Under the pieces are notes generated by a model that searched no databases, was not told the DNA's origin, and worked only from the letters and a program-made list of their open reading frames with translations. Shown in pieces: positions 35,582-43,951 of a stretch of DNA of 64,000 nt; position 1 is the stretch's first letter; the number at the start of each line of letters is the position of its first letter. This DNA comes from Caulobacterales bacterium (lineage in GTDB: Bacteria > Pseudomonadota > Alphaproteobacteria > Caulobacterales > Caulobacteraceae). Location of the stretch: positions 434,001 through 498,000 of the forward strand of contig JAEKKJ010000006.1 of the NCBI GenBank assembly GCA_019510435.1. The letters are read 5' to 3'. The position numbers were made by a program, and so were the translations under genes.

Positions 35582-36211
35582 CTACATGGCCCCGTAGGCG
35601 TAGGCGCCGCCGACCTCGAGCGCCTTCTTGTAGGCCGGCCGGGCCTGGAAGCGCTTCACCCAGGCCTTGATCGCCGGATACTGATCCAGCCGGCCGAAGG
35701 CGCCGGTGACCTCGCCGATGAAGCTGAGGTTGATATCCGCGCCGGTCAGGCCTTCGCCCACCAGCCAGTCGCGGCCCGTCAGGGCGGCGTCCACAAAGCC
35801 GAGGTGGTTGGCGATCTCGCTCTCGATGCGCGGCTTCAGCGGCGCGGCGGCCTCGCCCAGCCGGCCGGTGTACATGAACAGCATCAGGGGCAGCATCGCC
35901 GAGCCCTCGGCGTAGTGGAGCCACTGGTTATAGGTCTCGTAGGCGTCGCTGCCGAGCGCGGGCGCGAGGCGGCCCCCCCCGTGCCGGCGGATAATGTAGT
36001 CGATGATCGCCCCGCTCTCGTGCACCGTGCGCCCGTCTTCCGTGATCACCGGGCTCTTGCCCAGCGGATGGATGGCGGTGAGCTCCGGCGGGGCGAGGCG
36101 GGTCACCGCATCGCGCTGGTAGCGCTTGAGCTCGTAGGGGACCCCAAGCTCCTCCAGGAGCCAGAGGATGCGCTGGGAGCGACTGTCGTTGAGATGGTGG
36201 ACGACGAGCAT
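35582..36211 (-). CDS. Glutathione S-transferase family protein, 209 aa
   Basis: Thioredoxin-like N-terminal domain with the active-site region HHLNDSRSQRILWLLEELG, the cis-Pro turn in GKSPVITEDG and the glutathione-contacting HESGAIIDYI, followed by an all-helical C-terminal domain with LTGADINLSFIGE. It likely conjugates or reduces electrophiles in the cytoplasm. The ATG at 36211 begins the conserved domain. It is divergent from mcd with 81 bases between. Confidence 0.9.
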   Translation of the reverse strand: MLVVHHLNDSRSQRILWLLEELGVPYELKRYQRDAVTRLAPPELTAIHPLGKSPVITEDGRTVHESGAIIDYIIRRHGGGRLAPALGSDAYETYNQWLHYAEGSAMLPLMLFMYTGRLGEAAAPLKPRIESEIANHLGFVDAALTGRDWLVGEGLTGADINLSFIGEVTGAFGRLDQYPAIKAWVKRFQARPAYKKALEVGGAYAYGAM

Positions 36212-36292
36212 GGGCGGTTTCCTCGCGGGGTTTCTGACCGCCACAAGAGGGAGGACGGTGACGTTGCGCAAGCCCCGCTATAGTCACCGTCC

Positions 36293-37939
36293 ATGAGTCT
36301 GGCGCTCCCGAACCTCCCCGACCTGCTGGACGCGGCCGCCGACGAGGCCGGCGCGCTGGTGTCCAGCCTGGCGGCTACGATCGGCGCGCGGGTGCGCCGG
36401 GACGGGCGGCTGGACCGCAACGCGCTGGACGAGGAGCAGCACGGCGCCCACGGCCTCGCCTGGGCCGCCGCCTATGCCGAGACCCTGCGCCAGGTGGCGG
36501 CCTGGGCGCGAGCCCTCGACGCCGATGGCGCGCTGGGCGAGGCCGAGGCCCTGCCGGCCCAGCTGCTGGCGCACGAATACCTCAGCCAGCTGGTGGGCGG
36601 CCTGCCCATGAACCAGGGCGAGATCTTCCGGGTCGCCGACGTCTTCGCGCCCGCCGAGCGCATGAGCCACCTGATCGGGCGCCTGAGGGTCGGGGCCGGC
36701 CAGGCGGTCAAGACCCGCATCGTCGAGCTGCTGGACCAGGGGCGCGGACGGCCGTCGCTGGAGGCCAGCGGCCTGGACGAGACTCTGGAGCTGGTGCGCG
36801 ACCAGTTCCACGCCTTCGCCGCCGAGAAGATCGCGCCCTTCGCCCACGGCTGGCACCTGCGCGACGAGCTGATCCCCCTGCCGCTGCTGGAGGAGCTGGG
36901 CGAGCTGGGCGTCTTCGGCCTGACCGCGCCCGAGGAATGGGGCGGCTCGGGCCTGGGCAAGGTGGCCATGTGCGTGGTGTCCGAGGCCCTGTCGCGGGCC
37001 TGGATCGGGACCGGCTCGCTGGGCACCCGCGCCGAGATCGCCGCCGAGCTGATCCTGGCCCACGGCACGGACGACCAGAAGCAGCGGTTCCTGCCCGGCA
37101 TCACCTCGGGCCAGATCATCCCCACGGCGGTGTTCACCGAGCCTGAGGCGGGGTCGGATCTGGCGGCCCTGCGCACCCGGGCCGGGCGGGTCGGCAGCAC
37201 CTGGCGGGTCTATGGCGCCAAGACCTGGATCACCCATGCGGCCCGGGCCGACCTGATGACCCTGCTGGTGCGCACGGACCCGCAGTCCAAGGACCACCGC
37301 GGTCTTTCGATGTTCCTGGCCGAAAAGCCGCGCGGCACGGACAGCGACCCCTTCCCCGCGCCCGGCATGAGCGGCGGCGAGATCGGGGTGATCGGCTATC
37401 GCGGGATGAAGGAATACGAGATCGCCTTCGACGGCTTCTCGGTGGCCCACGCCAACCTGCTGGGCGGCCAGACGGGCCAGGGCTTCGTCCAGCTGATGGC
37501 TACCTTCGAGAGCGCCCGCATCCAGACCGCCGCCCGCGCCATCGGCGTGGCGCAGAACGCCCTGGACCTGGCGCTGGACTACGCCCTGTCGCGCCGCCAG
37601 TTCGGCGAGCCGATCGCCCGCTTCCCCCGCGTGGCGAACAAGCTGGCCATGATGGCGGCCGAACTGCTGGGCGCGCGGCGGCTGGCCTGGTTCGCCGCCC
37701 GCGCCAAGGACGAGGGTCGCCGCTGCGATCTCGAAGCCGGCATGGCCAAGCTCACCGCCGCCCGCATCGCCTGGGCCGCCGCCGACAATGCGGTGCAGAT
37801 CCACGGCGGGACGGGCTTTGCCGTCGAACAGCCGGTCAGCCGCGTGCTGGCGGACGCCCGCATCCTCAACATCTTCGAAGGCGCCGGGGAGATCCAGGCC
37901 CAGGTCATCGCCCGCCGGCTGCTGGAAGGCGCCAACTGA
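36293..37939 (+). CDS. mcd: (2S)-methylsuccinyl-CoA dehydrogenase, 548 aa
   Basis: Acyl-CoA dehydrogenase with an unusually long N-terminal extension (about 150 residues, including LSQLVGGLPMNQGEIFRVAD), the feature that separates Mcd from ordinary 380-residue members. The core shows VFTEPEAGSDLAAL (FAD/CoA contact), YGAKTWITHAARADL, RRQFGEPIARF, IHGGTGFAVEQP and the catalytic Glu in NIFEGAGEIQAQVIARRLL. Mcd oxidises methylsuccinyl-CoA to mesaconyl-CoA in the ethylmalonyl-CoA pathway for acetyl-CoA assimilation and passes electrons to ETF, encoded 3 kb away. ccr and ecm are not in this window. Confidence 0.85.
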   Translation: MSLALPNLPDLLDAAADEAGALVSSLAATIGARVRRDGRLDRNALDEEQHGAHGLAWAAAYAETLRQVAAWARALDADGALGEAEALPAQLLAHEYLSQLVGGLPMNQGEIFRVADVFAPAERMSHLIGRLRVGAGQAVKTRIVELLDQGRGRPSLEASGLDETLELVRDQFHAFAAEKIAPFAHGWHLRDELIPLPLLEELGELGVFGLTAPEEWGGSGLGKVAMCVVSEALSRAWIGTGSLGTRAEIAAELILAHGTDDQKQRFLPGITSGQIIPTAVFTEPEAGSDLAALRTRAGRVGSTWRVYGAKTWITHAARADLMTLLVRTDPQSKDHRGLSMFLAEKPRGTDSDPFPAPGMSGGEIGVIGYRGMKEYEIAFDGFSVAHANLLGGQTGQGFVQLMATFESARIQTAARAIGVAQNALDLALDYALSRRQFGEPIARFPRVANKLAMMAAELLGARRLAWFAARAKDEGRRCDLEAGMAKLTAARIAWAAADNAVQIHGGTGFAVEQPVSRVLADARILNIFEGAGEIQAQVIARRLLEGAN

Positions 37940-37957
37940 ACGCCAGGGCTGGCGGCC

Positions 37958-38596
37958 TCAGTTCCGCGGCGCGAAGCCCTCGGCGATGAGGCCGATCTGG
38001 CGGTCCATGACCGCGATCAGCGCCTTGGCGTCGGCGTCGTCGGTGATCACCAGCCGGTAGGTCCAGCCGTAGGCGGCCATGATCAGGTCCACCACCTCCT
38101 GGAAGTCCACGTCGGGCCGCACGTCCCCCTGGGCGATGCCCTTCTGCAGGGTCTCGCGGATCAGCTCCTGGAAGCGCGCATTGCGCCCGTAGGGCCGCGC
38201 CGCGGGGGCCAGGGTCCAGTCGTAGGCCGCCGAGATGTGCGACAGGAAGAGCCGCACATGCCGGTGCTCGAACTCGAAGTGGATGGCGAACATGGTGCGC
38301 AGCCGGTCCACCGTCGGCCCGCGCAGATGCGGCACGACCCGGTCGAGCTCCGCATAGAGCGGGTCGAGCCGGGCCTGCATCACCTCCGAGAGGATCTCTC
38401 CCTTGGAGGCGAAGGTGGTGAAGACGCTGCCCACGGCGATGCCGGCGTGGCGGGCGATCTCGCGGATCGTCGTGCCCTGGTAGCCGTGGGTGTCGAACAG
38501 CTCCCGGGCGGCCGCGATCACCCGCTGGCGCGTCGCTTCCTTTTGCGACTGCCGGGGCGAAGGGCTCGCCGGGATCCGTCCGAGGTCTGCGTCCAT
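37958..38596 (-). CDS. TetR-family regulator (paralogue 1), 212 aa
   Basis: N-terminal helix-turn-helix at residues 20-66 (ATRQRVIAAARELFDTHGY, then TTIREIARHAGIAVGSVF) and a helical ligand-binding domain. It lies 12 bases downstream of the second TetR gene on the same strand. The DNA-binding domains of the two are clearly related, so this looks like a tandem duplication. It is convergent with mcd and its ligand is likely an acyl-CoA or lipophilic compound, which is inference. Confidence 0.9.
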   Translation of the reverse strand: MDADLGRIPASPSPRQSQKEATRQRVIAAARELFDTHGYQGTTIREIARHAGIAVGSVFTTFASKGEILSEVMQARLDPLYAELDRVVPHLRGPTVDRLRTMFAIHFEFEHRHVRLFLSHISAAYDWTLAPAARPYGRNARFQELIRETLQKGIAQGDVRPDVDFQEVVDLIMAAYGWTYRLVITDDADAKALIAVMDRQIGLIAEGFAPRN

Positions 38597-38608
38597 GCCC
38601 GATTTGGA

Positions 38609-39259
38609 TCAGCCGCGGCGGGCGCCGGCGAGGAGGATGCGGATCTGGTCGCGCGCCCGCGCCTGCAGGGCGTCGAGGCTCCAGCCCTCGAAGATCGCCT
38701 GCGGGAAGTTCGACAGGTAGGTGTCGAACAGCATCTGGCTGCGCAGCTTCACCTCGGCCTCCTTGCTGAGCTCGCCCCGCTCGACGGCGGCGGTCAGCTG
38801 TTCGGCGAAGACGTCCTGGAAGGCCTGCGAGCTGGTCATGCCGCGCAGGTTGGGGCCGCCATCCTTGTCCCAGGAGACGCTGAAGGCGGCGCGGGCCAGC
38901 TGCAGGCGGCTCTTGTAGAAGGTGTAGCCGGCCATGAAGACCTTCAGCACCGCGTCCTCGACCCCGCGGCCGCGGACGGCGGCGTCGCGCATGGCGGCGA
39001 CCAGCGCCTCCATGTCGTCCGTCATGATCTCGCGGAAGAGGTCGGACTTGTCGGTGAAGTTGGCGAACACGGCGCCGGTGGACATGCCGGCTGCGGCGGC
39101 GATGTCACGGATGGTGGCGCCCTCGTAGCCCTGCTCGCTGAACAGGCGCCGGGCGGCGGCCAGGACCTTGAGGCGGGTTTGCTGCTTGGCGAGAGCGCGG
39201 CGGGTCGGCGCGCGCGCCGGGAGGTCGGCGGCGACCTGAGTGGGGGAGATGTGCTTCAT
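38609..39259 (-). CDS. TetR-family regulator (paralogue 2), 216 aa
   Basis: Helix-turn-helix at about residues 23-71 (QQTRLKVLAAARRLFSEQGY, then ATIRDIAAAAGMSTGAVF) and a helical effector domain. An AAAGAGAAG site precedes the ATG at 39259. It heads a two-gene operon with paralogue 1, and a 20-base palindrome (39372-39391) lies 112 bases upstream, a likely autoregulatory operator. Confidence 0.9.
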   Translation of the reverse strand: MKHISPTQVAADLPARAPTRRALAKQQTRLKVLAAARRLFSEQGYEGATIRDIAAAAGMSTGAVFANFTDKSDLFREIMTDDMEALVAAMRDAAVRGRGVEDAVLKVFMAGYTFYKSRLQLARAAFSVSWDKDGGPNLRGMTSSQAFQDVFAEQLTAAVERGELSKEAEVKLRSQMLFDTYLSNFPQAIFEGWSLDALQARARDQIRILLAGARRG

Positions 39260-39371
39260 TCTTCTCTTTGAACTGCGCCGGGCGGGGGGACCTGGCGGTC
39301 TTTCGCTTCTGGGGGGAACCGACGCAGCCGCGCCGGCGGTGAACACGTTCAGTAAACTCGCTACACGGGAG

Positions 39372-39391
39372 GGGTTACCGCTCGGTAACCC
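39372..39391. promoter_or_regulatory. 20-bp palindrome, probable TetR operator
   Basis: GGGTTACCG-CT-CGGTAACCC has 9-bp perfect arms with a two-base centre, the classical geometry of a TetR dimer-pair site. It lies in the 329-base region between the TetR operon and the HIG1 gene and could control either. The rest of that region is AT-richer than its surroundings and shows no coding frame of note. Confidence 0.65.
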
Positions 39392-39525
39392 GTCGTTATT
39401 TAAGGCCGACTTCCGGCCAGTCAAGCGCGTTAAGTCCTTATGTCGTAAAGGCTCCGGCGCGGCCGCGATCCCAAGGTTCTACGGGACCCTTGGTCGTTGA
39501 ACATGATCAGGGCGATTCAAGTCAA

Positions 39526-39538
39526 GTTTAAATTAAAC
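39526..39538. promoter_or_regulatory. AT-rich palindrome upstream of the HIG1 gene
   Basis: GTTTAA-A-TTAAAC is a perfect 6-1-6 palindrome, 51 bases before the HIG1 start, in an AT-rich patch of a GC-rich chromosome. It could be an operator or part of a promoter. It does not match the FNR/FixK consensus. Confidence 0.35.
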
Positions 39539-39588
39539 CCTGGGTTTCCGATGGCCTAGCCCCCCAACGGGAGGGTAAGGTCCCGAAC

Positions 39589-39789
39589 ATGGACGTATTC
39601 GACTACCTGATCTACGCGGCGCTCGCGGCGGTCTCGATCGTGCTGGCCCTGGGCATCTTCGCCCTGTTCCGCGGCGGCGAATTCGGGCGCTCGTACTCGA
39701 ACAAGCTGATGCGCCTGCGCGTGCTCACCCAGGCCATCGCCATCGCCGTCCTGGTGGCCGCGGCCTGGTACCGGCGGCAGGCCGGCTGA
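39589..39789 (+). CDS. Twin-transmembrane HIG1-domain small protein, 66 aa
   Basis: Two hydrophobic helices (LIYAALAAVSIVLALGIFAL and VLTQAIAIAVLVAAAW) joined by the HIG1-type loop GGEFGRSYSNKLMRLRV. Bacterial HIG1 proteins sit in the inner membrane; mitochondrial relatives assist cytochrome oxidase complexes. It precedes the cobalamin adenosyltransferase gene by 13 bases, an arrangement that I recall from many alphaproteobacteria and that suggests cotranscription. Confidence 0.88.
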   Translation: MDVFDYLIYAALAAVSIVLALGIFALFRGGEFGRSYSNKLMRLRVLTQAIAIAVLVAAAWYRRQAG

Positions 39790-39802
39790 GGCGGCGCGCC
39801 AA

Positions 39803-40387
39803 ATGGTCACGCTGAACCGGATCTACACGCGCACGGGCGATGCGGGGACCACGCGCCTGGCCACCGGCGCCCCGGTCAGCAAGGCCGACCTGCGGGTCGA
39901 GGCCTATGGCGCGGTGGACGAGACCAACGCCTGCCTTGGCCTCGCCCGCCTTCACACCGAGGCCGACGCCGAGCTCGACGCCATGCTGGCGCGTATCCAG
40001 AACGAGCTGTTCGACCTGGGCGCCGACCTCTCGACGCCGCCGAAGCCGGACGAGGCGGAGGGCGCGGCCCTGCGTATCCTGGACAGCCAGACGGGCCGGC
40101 TGGAGCAGGAGATCGACCTCCTGAACGCCCGCCTGCCGGCGCTGACCTCCTTCGTGCTGCCGGGCGGGACGCCGGCGGCCGCGGCCCTGCACCTGGCGCG
40201 CACCGTCTGCCGCCGGGCCGAGCGCGAGGCCGTGCGGCTGGTGGAGGCCGGCGAGCCGGTCAGCGGCCCGGCCATGCGCTACCTCAATCGCCTGTCGGAT
40301 TTCCTGTTCGTCGCCGCCCGCTGGGCCAACGGCCAGGGCCGCGCCGAGGTCTTCTGGAAGAGCGGCGCGACGCGCTCTCTCCCTTAA
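39803..40387 (+). CDS. Cob(I)alamin adenosyltransferase, PduO type, 194 aa
   Basis: Transfers the adenosyl group of ATP to cob(I)alamin, making coenzyme B12. The ATP motif is IYTRTGDAGTTRLATG at the N-terminus, followed by RVEAYGAVDETNACLG, the helix FVLPGGTPAAAALHLARTVC and the C-terminal YLNRLSDFLFVAARWAN, all typical of the trimeric PduO/MMAB class. Its product is needed by ethylmalonyl- and methylmalonyl-CoA mutases, consistent with mcd nearby. No cobalamin riboswitch was seen upstream. Confidence 0.92.
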   Translation: MVTLNRIYTRTGDAGTTRLATGAPVSKADLRVEAYGAVDETNACLGLARLHTEADAELDAMLARIQNELFDLGADLSTPPKPDEAEGAALRILDSQTGRLEQEIDLLNARLPALTSFVLPGGTPAAAALHLARTVCRRAEREAVRLVEAGEPVSGPAMRYLNRLSDFLFVAARWANGQGRAEVFWKSGATRSLP

Positions 40388-40390
40388 AGG

Positions 40391-40412
40391 CCCCTCCCCA
40401 TCAAGGGAGGGA
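40391..40412. terminator. Half copy of repeat A acting as a bidirectional hairpin
   Basis: CCCTCCC-CATCAA-GGGAGGG is the right-arm hairpin of repeat family A standing alone in the 27-base gap between the stops of convergent genes. It probably terminates both transcripts. Confidence 0.6.
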
Positions 40413-40414
40413 AA

Positions 40415-40672
40415 TTACTTTCTGGGCGCCCCTCGCCCCACCGCCGCCTTGGCCTCGGCCAGCGCCTTCGGGTCCTGGATCACACGGCCGGTGATGTCGG
40501 AGATCAGCACCGGTTGGGCGCAGACGCGCTTGCCGGAGTCCCACCACTTGTGGGCCTTCTCGCACTCCTGGCCGGGGATCACCCACACCACCTGCCAGAC
40601 CACCAGGCCCACCGCCATCAGCACGAAGGTGGCGGCGAAGATCAGCATGATGCGTTCGATATTCGGGTTCAT
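40415..40672 (-). CDS. Small single-span membrane protein, unknown function, 85 aa
   Basis: An N-terminal transmembrane helix (IMLIFAATFVLMAVGLVVWQ) is followed by a short soluble part with two Cys residues (GQECEKAHKWWDSGKRVCAQ), which would face the periplasm and could form a disulfide. The frame keeps normal codon use. Unrecognised, but likely a real genus-level conserved protein. Confidence 0.65.
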   Translation of the reverse strand: MNPNIERIMLIFAATFVLMAVGLVVWQVVWVIPGQECEKAHKWWDSGKRVCAQPVLISDITGRVIQDPKALAEAKAAVGRGAPRK

Positions 40673-40708
40673 GCGCGGGTTTTACGTAAGGATAGGGGCC
40701 TCTGGCTA

Positions 40709-40820
40709 GAGCCCGGCCCGATCGGCTTGAGGCAAGCCGATCGGGATGAACCGGGCTCGCCTCATTTGATTTAGAGGCCTTCTTTCCCAGTCATGAGGCC
40801 TCATGACCGGGAAGGCCTCT
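40709..40820. repeat. Tandem two-hairpin element, family D copy 1
   Basis: Hairpin 1 (40709-40758): outer arms GAGCCCGG/CCGGGCTC, inner arms CCCGATCGGCTTG/CAAGCCGATCGGG, with an ATGAA bulge on the 3' side. Hairpin 2 (40773-40820): outer arms AGAGGCCTTC/GAAGGCCTCT, inner arms ending TCATGAG/CTCATGA. The element sits in the 261-base spacer upstream of etfB; the remainder of that spacer holds no clear gene. Confidence 0.8.
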
Positions 40821-40933
40821 AGCTCATCGCACTGCGGCAGAATCGAGTTCCGCGGCCTTGCAATGCGCAGCGGAACCGCTATTGCCGCAGGCGCTCATTT
40901 CTTTCCGCAAATAATTTGAGGCGCTAGCAACCC

Positions 40934-41680
40934 ATGAAGGTGTTGGTCCCGGTCAAGCGGGTGATCGACTACAACGTCAAGGCTCGGGTGAAATCCGACC
41001 AGACGGGTGTCGACCTCGCCAATGTGAAGATGTCGATGAACCCCTTCTGCGAGATCGCCGTGGAAGAAGCGGTCCGCCTGAAGGAGAAGGGCGTCGCGAC
41101 CGAGGTCGTGGCCGTCTCCGTCGGCCCGACCCAGGCGCAGGAGACCCTGCGCACCGCCCTGGCCATGGGCGCCGATCGCGCGATCCTCATCCAGACCGAC
41201 CAGGACCTCGAGCCGCTGGCCGTCGCCAAGGTGCTGAAGGCGGTGATCGGCGAGGAGAGCCCCGAGCTGGTGCTCATGGGCAAGCAGGCCATCGACGGCG
41301 ACAACAACGCCGTGGGCCAGATGCTGGCGGCGATCCTGGACTGGCCGCAGGCGACCTTCGCCTCGGCGGTCGAGGTGGCCGGCGGCAAGGCCAAGGTGAC
41401 CCGCGAGGTGGACGGCGGCCTGCAGACCATCGAGGTGAACCTGCCGGCCGTGGTGACCGCGGACCTGCGCCTCAACGAGCCGCGCTACGCCTCCCTGCCC
41501 AACATCATGAAGGCCAAGAAGAAGCCGCTGGACGTGAAGGAGCTGGGCTCGCTCGGCGTCGACACCGCGCCGCGGCTGAAGGTGGTCAAGGTGACCGAGC
41601 CGCCGAAGCGCTCTGCCGGCATCAAGGTGGAAAGCGCCGCCGACCTGGTTTCGAACCTCAAGACCGCGGGGGTCCTCTAA
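40934..41680 (+). CDS. etfB: Electron transfer flavoprotein beta subunit, 248 aa
   Basis: Starts [19 protein letters not shown] and contains the family patterns [35 protein letters not shown] and the recognition-loop region [20 protein letters not shown], which docks onto acyl-CoA dehydrogenases. The AMP-binding beta subunit pairs with EtfA to carry electrons from dehydrogenases such as Mcd to ETF:quinone oxidoreductase. etfA begins on the base after its stop. Confidence 0.97.
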   Translation: MKVLVPVKRVIDYNVKARVKSDQTGVDLANVKMSMNPFCEIAVEEAVRLKEKGVATEVVAVSVGPTQAQETLRTALAMGADRAILIQTDQDLEPLAVAKVLKAVIGEESPELVLMGKQAIDGDNNAVGQMLAAILDWPQATFASAVEVAGGKAKVTREVDGGLQTIEVNLPAVVTADLRLNEPRYASLPNIMKAKKKPLDVKELGSLGVDTAPRLKVVKVTEPPKRSAGIKVESAADLVSNLKTAGVL

Positions 41681-42613
41681 ATGGCCGTTCTCGTCATCGC
41701 GGACCACGACAACGCGACCCTCAAGGACAACACCCACAAGGTGGTGACCGCGGCCCAGGCGATCGGCGGCGACGTCGACATCCTGGTGGCCGGGACCAAC
41801 ACCGCCGCCGTGGCCGCCCAGGCCGCCAAGATCGCCGGCGTGCGCAAGGTGCTGACCGCCGAGAGCGCCGAGCTGGGCCAGGGCCTGGCCGAGGCGGTGA
41901 CCGACCTGGTGGTCGGCCTGGCCGGTGGCTACGACTACATCCTGACCCCCGCCACCTCGCAGGGTAAGAACTTCAGCCCGCGCATCGCCGCGAAGCTGGA
42001 TGTGGCCCAGATCTCGGACGTCACCGAGGTGGTCTCGGCCGACACCTTCACCCACCCGATCTATGCCGGCAACGCCATGGAGACGGTGCAGTCGTCGGAC
42101 GCCAAGAAGGTCATGACCGTGCGCCCCACCGCCTTCAAGGCGGCGGCGGAAGGCGGTTCGGCGGCGATCGAGAGCGTCGCGGCCCCGGCCGCGCCGGCCA
42201 AGACCCACTTCGTCGAGCAGAAGATCGTCAAGTCGGCCCGCCCGGAGCTGGGCGCCGCCAAGATCGTGGTTTCCGGCGGGCGGGCCATGGGCTCGGCCGA
42301 GGAGTTCCAGAAGGTGATCGAGCCCCTGGCCGACAAGCTGGGCGCCGCCGTGGGCGCCTCGCGCGCCGCCGTCGACGCCGGCTATGCGCCGAACGACTAC
42401 CAGGTGGGCCAGACCGGGAAGGTCGTGGCGCCCGAGCTGTACGTGGCGATCGGCATCTCCGGCGCCATCCAGCACCTGGCCGGCATGAAGGACTCCAAGG
42501 TGATCGTGGCGATCAACAAGGACCCCGACGCGCCGATCTTCCAGGTGGCCGACTACGGCCTGGTGGCGGACTACAAGGCCGCCGTGCCGGAACTGATGAC
42601 CGCGCTGGGCTGA
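41681..42613 (+). CDS. etfA: Electron transfer flavoprotein alpha subunit, 310 aa
   Basis: N-terminal adenine-nucleotide-hydrolase-like domain, then the FAD-binding C-terminal domain with [57 protein letters not shown] and [20 protein letters not shown]. The operon order etfB-etfA with no spacing ensures equal synthesis. An intrinsic terminator follows at 42661. Confidence 0.97.
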   Translation: MAVLVIADHDNATLKDNTHKVVTAAQAIGGDVDILVAGTNTAAVAAQAAKIAGVRKVLTAESAELGQGLAEAVTDLVVGLAGGYDYILTPATSQGKNFSPRIAAKLDVAQISDVTEVVSADTFTHPIYAGNAMETVQSSDAKKVMTVRPTAFKAAAEGGSAAIESVAAPAAPAKTHFVEQKIVKSARPELGAAKIVVSGGRAMGSAEEFQKVIEPLADKLGAAVGASRAAVDAGYAPNDYQVGQTGKVVAPELYVAIGISGAIQHLAGMKDSKVIVAINKDPDAPIFQVADYGLVADYKAAVPELMTALG

Positions 42614-42660
42614 TTTCTGGGCTGGGCTGATCGCCCGCGCCCATCGGCGATGCAATTACG

Positions 42661-42688
42661 AAGGGCGGTCCGCAGGGGCCGCCCTTTT
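42661..42688 (+). terminator. Intrinsic terminator after etfBA
   Basis: AAGGGCGG, a 10-base loop, CCGCCCTT and further T residues form an 8-bp stem 47 bases after the etfA stop. The remaining 210 bases before hbd show no gene; a possible TTGCCG/TTAGAA promoter pair (42815-42843) precedes hbd. Confidence 0.75.
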
Positions 42689-42898
42689 CGCGTGTGGGAC
42701 GGAGCTCGTCCGCGGTCGCGGGGCGCTGCGCTGGATCGTCGCGCCGAGCAGCTCCCCCCAAGCGGCCGGCGGCCCAGCAGGGAGGGCCCGATCTGCTGCG
42801 TCGCAGCAAAGCTCTTGCCGCAGCGCGCCATACACGTGTTAGAAAGCTGCCACGAATTTGAGCGCAAAGCGCCTAAGCGGTATCGAGGCCTGGTCTGA

Positions 42899-43777
42899 AT
42901 GGTTGACATCAAGACGGTTGGCGTCATCGGCGCCGGCCAAATGGGGTCGGGAATCGCGCATGTCTGTGCGCTCGGCGGCTATGACGTGCTGCTGCACGAC
43001 GTCAGCCCGGAGCGGATCGACCAGGGCATCGCCCAGATCGAGAAGAACATGACCCGCCAGGTCGCCCGCGGTCTCGTCGACCACGACGCGATGGAAGCGG
43101 CGATCAAGCGCATCAAGGCCGCGCCGGAACTGCAGGCGGTCGGCACGGTGGACCTGGCCATCGAGGCGGCCACCGAGAACGAAGAGACCAAGAAGACCAT
43201 CTTCAAGGCGCTCTCGCCGCACCTCGCGCCGAACACCCTGCTGGCCTCCAACACCTCGTCGATCTCGATCACGCGCCTGGCCTCGGCGACCGACCGCCCC
43301 GACAAGTTCATCGGCCTGCACTTCATGAACCCGGTGCCGGTCATGAAGCTGGTGGAGATCATCCGCGGCATCGCCACCGGCCCGGACACCTACGAGACGG
43401 CGGTCAACTTCGCCCAGTCGCTGGGCAAGACCACCTCCAACGCCGAGGACTTCCCGGCCTTCATCGTCAACCGCGTGCTGGTGCCGATGATCAACGAGGC
43501 GATCTACACCCTGTACGAGGGTGTCGGGACCGTCGACGCCATCGACACGGCGCTGAAGCTGGGCGCCAATCATCCGATGGGCCCGCTGGAGCTGGGCGAC
43601 TTCATCGGCCTCGACACGGTGCTGTCGATCATGAACGTGCTGCACGAGGGCCTGGCGGACTCCAAGTACCGCCCCTGCCCGCTCCTGGTGAAGTACGTCG
43701 AGGCCGGCTGGCTGGGCCGCAAGTCCGGCCGCGGCTTCTACGACTACCGCGGCGACAAGCCCGTCCCGACGCGCTGA
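42899..43777 (+). CDS. 3-hydroxybutyryl-CoA dehydrogenase, 292 aa
   Basis: NAD-binding Rossmann domain starting VGVIGAGQMGSGIAHVCALG, then the catalytic-dyad region SNTSSISITRLA and GLHFMNPVPVMKLVEII (His of the His-Glu pair), and the C-terminal domain with FIVNRVLVPMINEAI, NHPMGPLELGDFIGLD and the terminal GRKSGRGFYDY. This is the short monofunctional PaaH/Hbd type (about 290 aa), not the FadB fusion. It interconverts (S)-3-hydroxybutyryl-CoA and acetoacetyl-CoA. Confidence 0.95.
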   Translation: MVDIKTVGVIGAGQMGSGIAHVCALGGYDVLLHDVSPERIDQGIAQIEKNMTRQVARGLVDHDAMEAAIKRIKAAPELQAVGTVDLAIEAATENEETKKTIFKALSPHLAPNTLLASNTSSISITRLASATDRPDKFIGLHFMNPVPVMKLVEIIRGIATGPDTYETAVNFAQSLGKTTSNAEDFPAFIVNRVLVPMINEAIYTLYEGVGTVDAIDTALKLGANHPMGPLELGDFIGLDTVLSIMNVLHEGLADSKYRPCPLLVKYVEAGWLGRKSGRGFYDYRGDKPVPTR

Positions 43778-43796
43778 GCCGTTAAAGCCACCTCCG

Positions 43797-43929
43797 GCTT
43801 CCCCCGCTTGCGGGGGAAATGTCGCCAATGTCCCGCAGGGACGGGCGACAATGGGGGAAGACGCCCGGGATACTTCCCCCATCGACCCTCTTGCTTCGCA
43901 ATTCGGGCCACTTCCCCCTGAGGGGGAAG
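43797..43929. repeat. Palindromic repeat family B, copy 2 (convergent junction)
   Basis: Hairpins CTTCCCCCGC-TTG-CGGGGGAA on the left and CTTCCCCCT-GA-GGGGGAAG on the right enclose a GTCGCC...GGGCGAC pair and an inner ATGGGGGAAG/CTTCCCCCAT inverted repeat. It fills the space between the stops of hbd and the sulfatase gene. Confidence 0.75.
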
Positions 43930-43951
43930 AGGTGTCCAGACTTCCGGCGGC

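Noticed and set aside
39260..39588. Cobalamin riboswitch before the adenosyltransferase operon
   Set aside because: No B12-box-like sequence or multi-arm structure was found; the region holds palindromic operators instead.
42815..42862. TTGCCGCAG and AATTTGAG shared upstream of both hbd and etfB
   Set aside because: The distance between the two words differs (40 versus 31 bases) and surrounding bases do not align, so a common operator is not supported.
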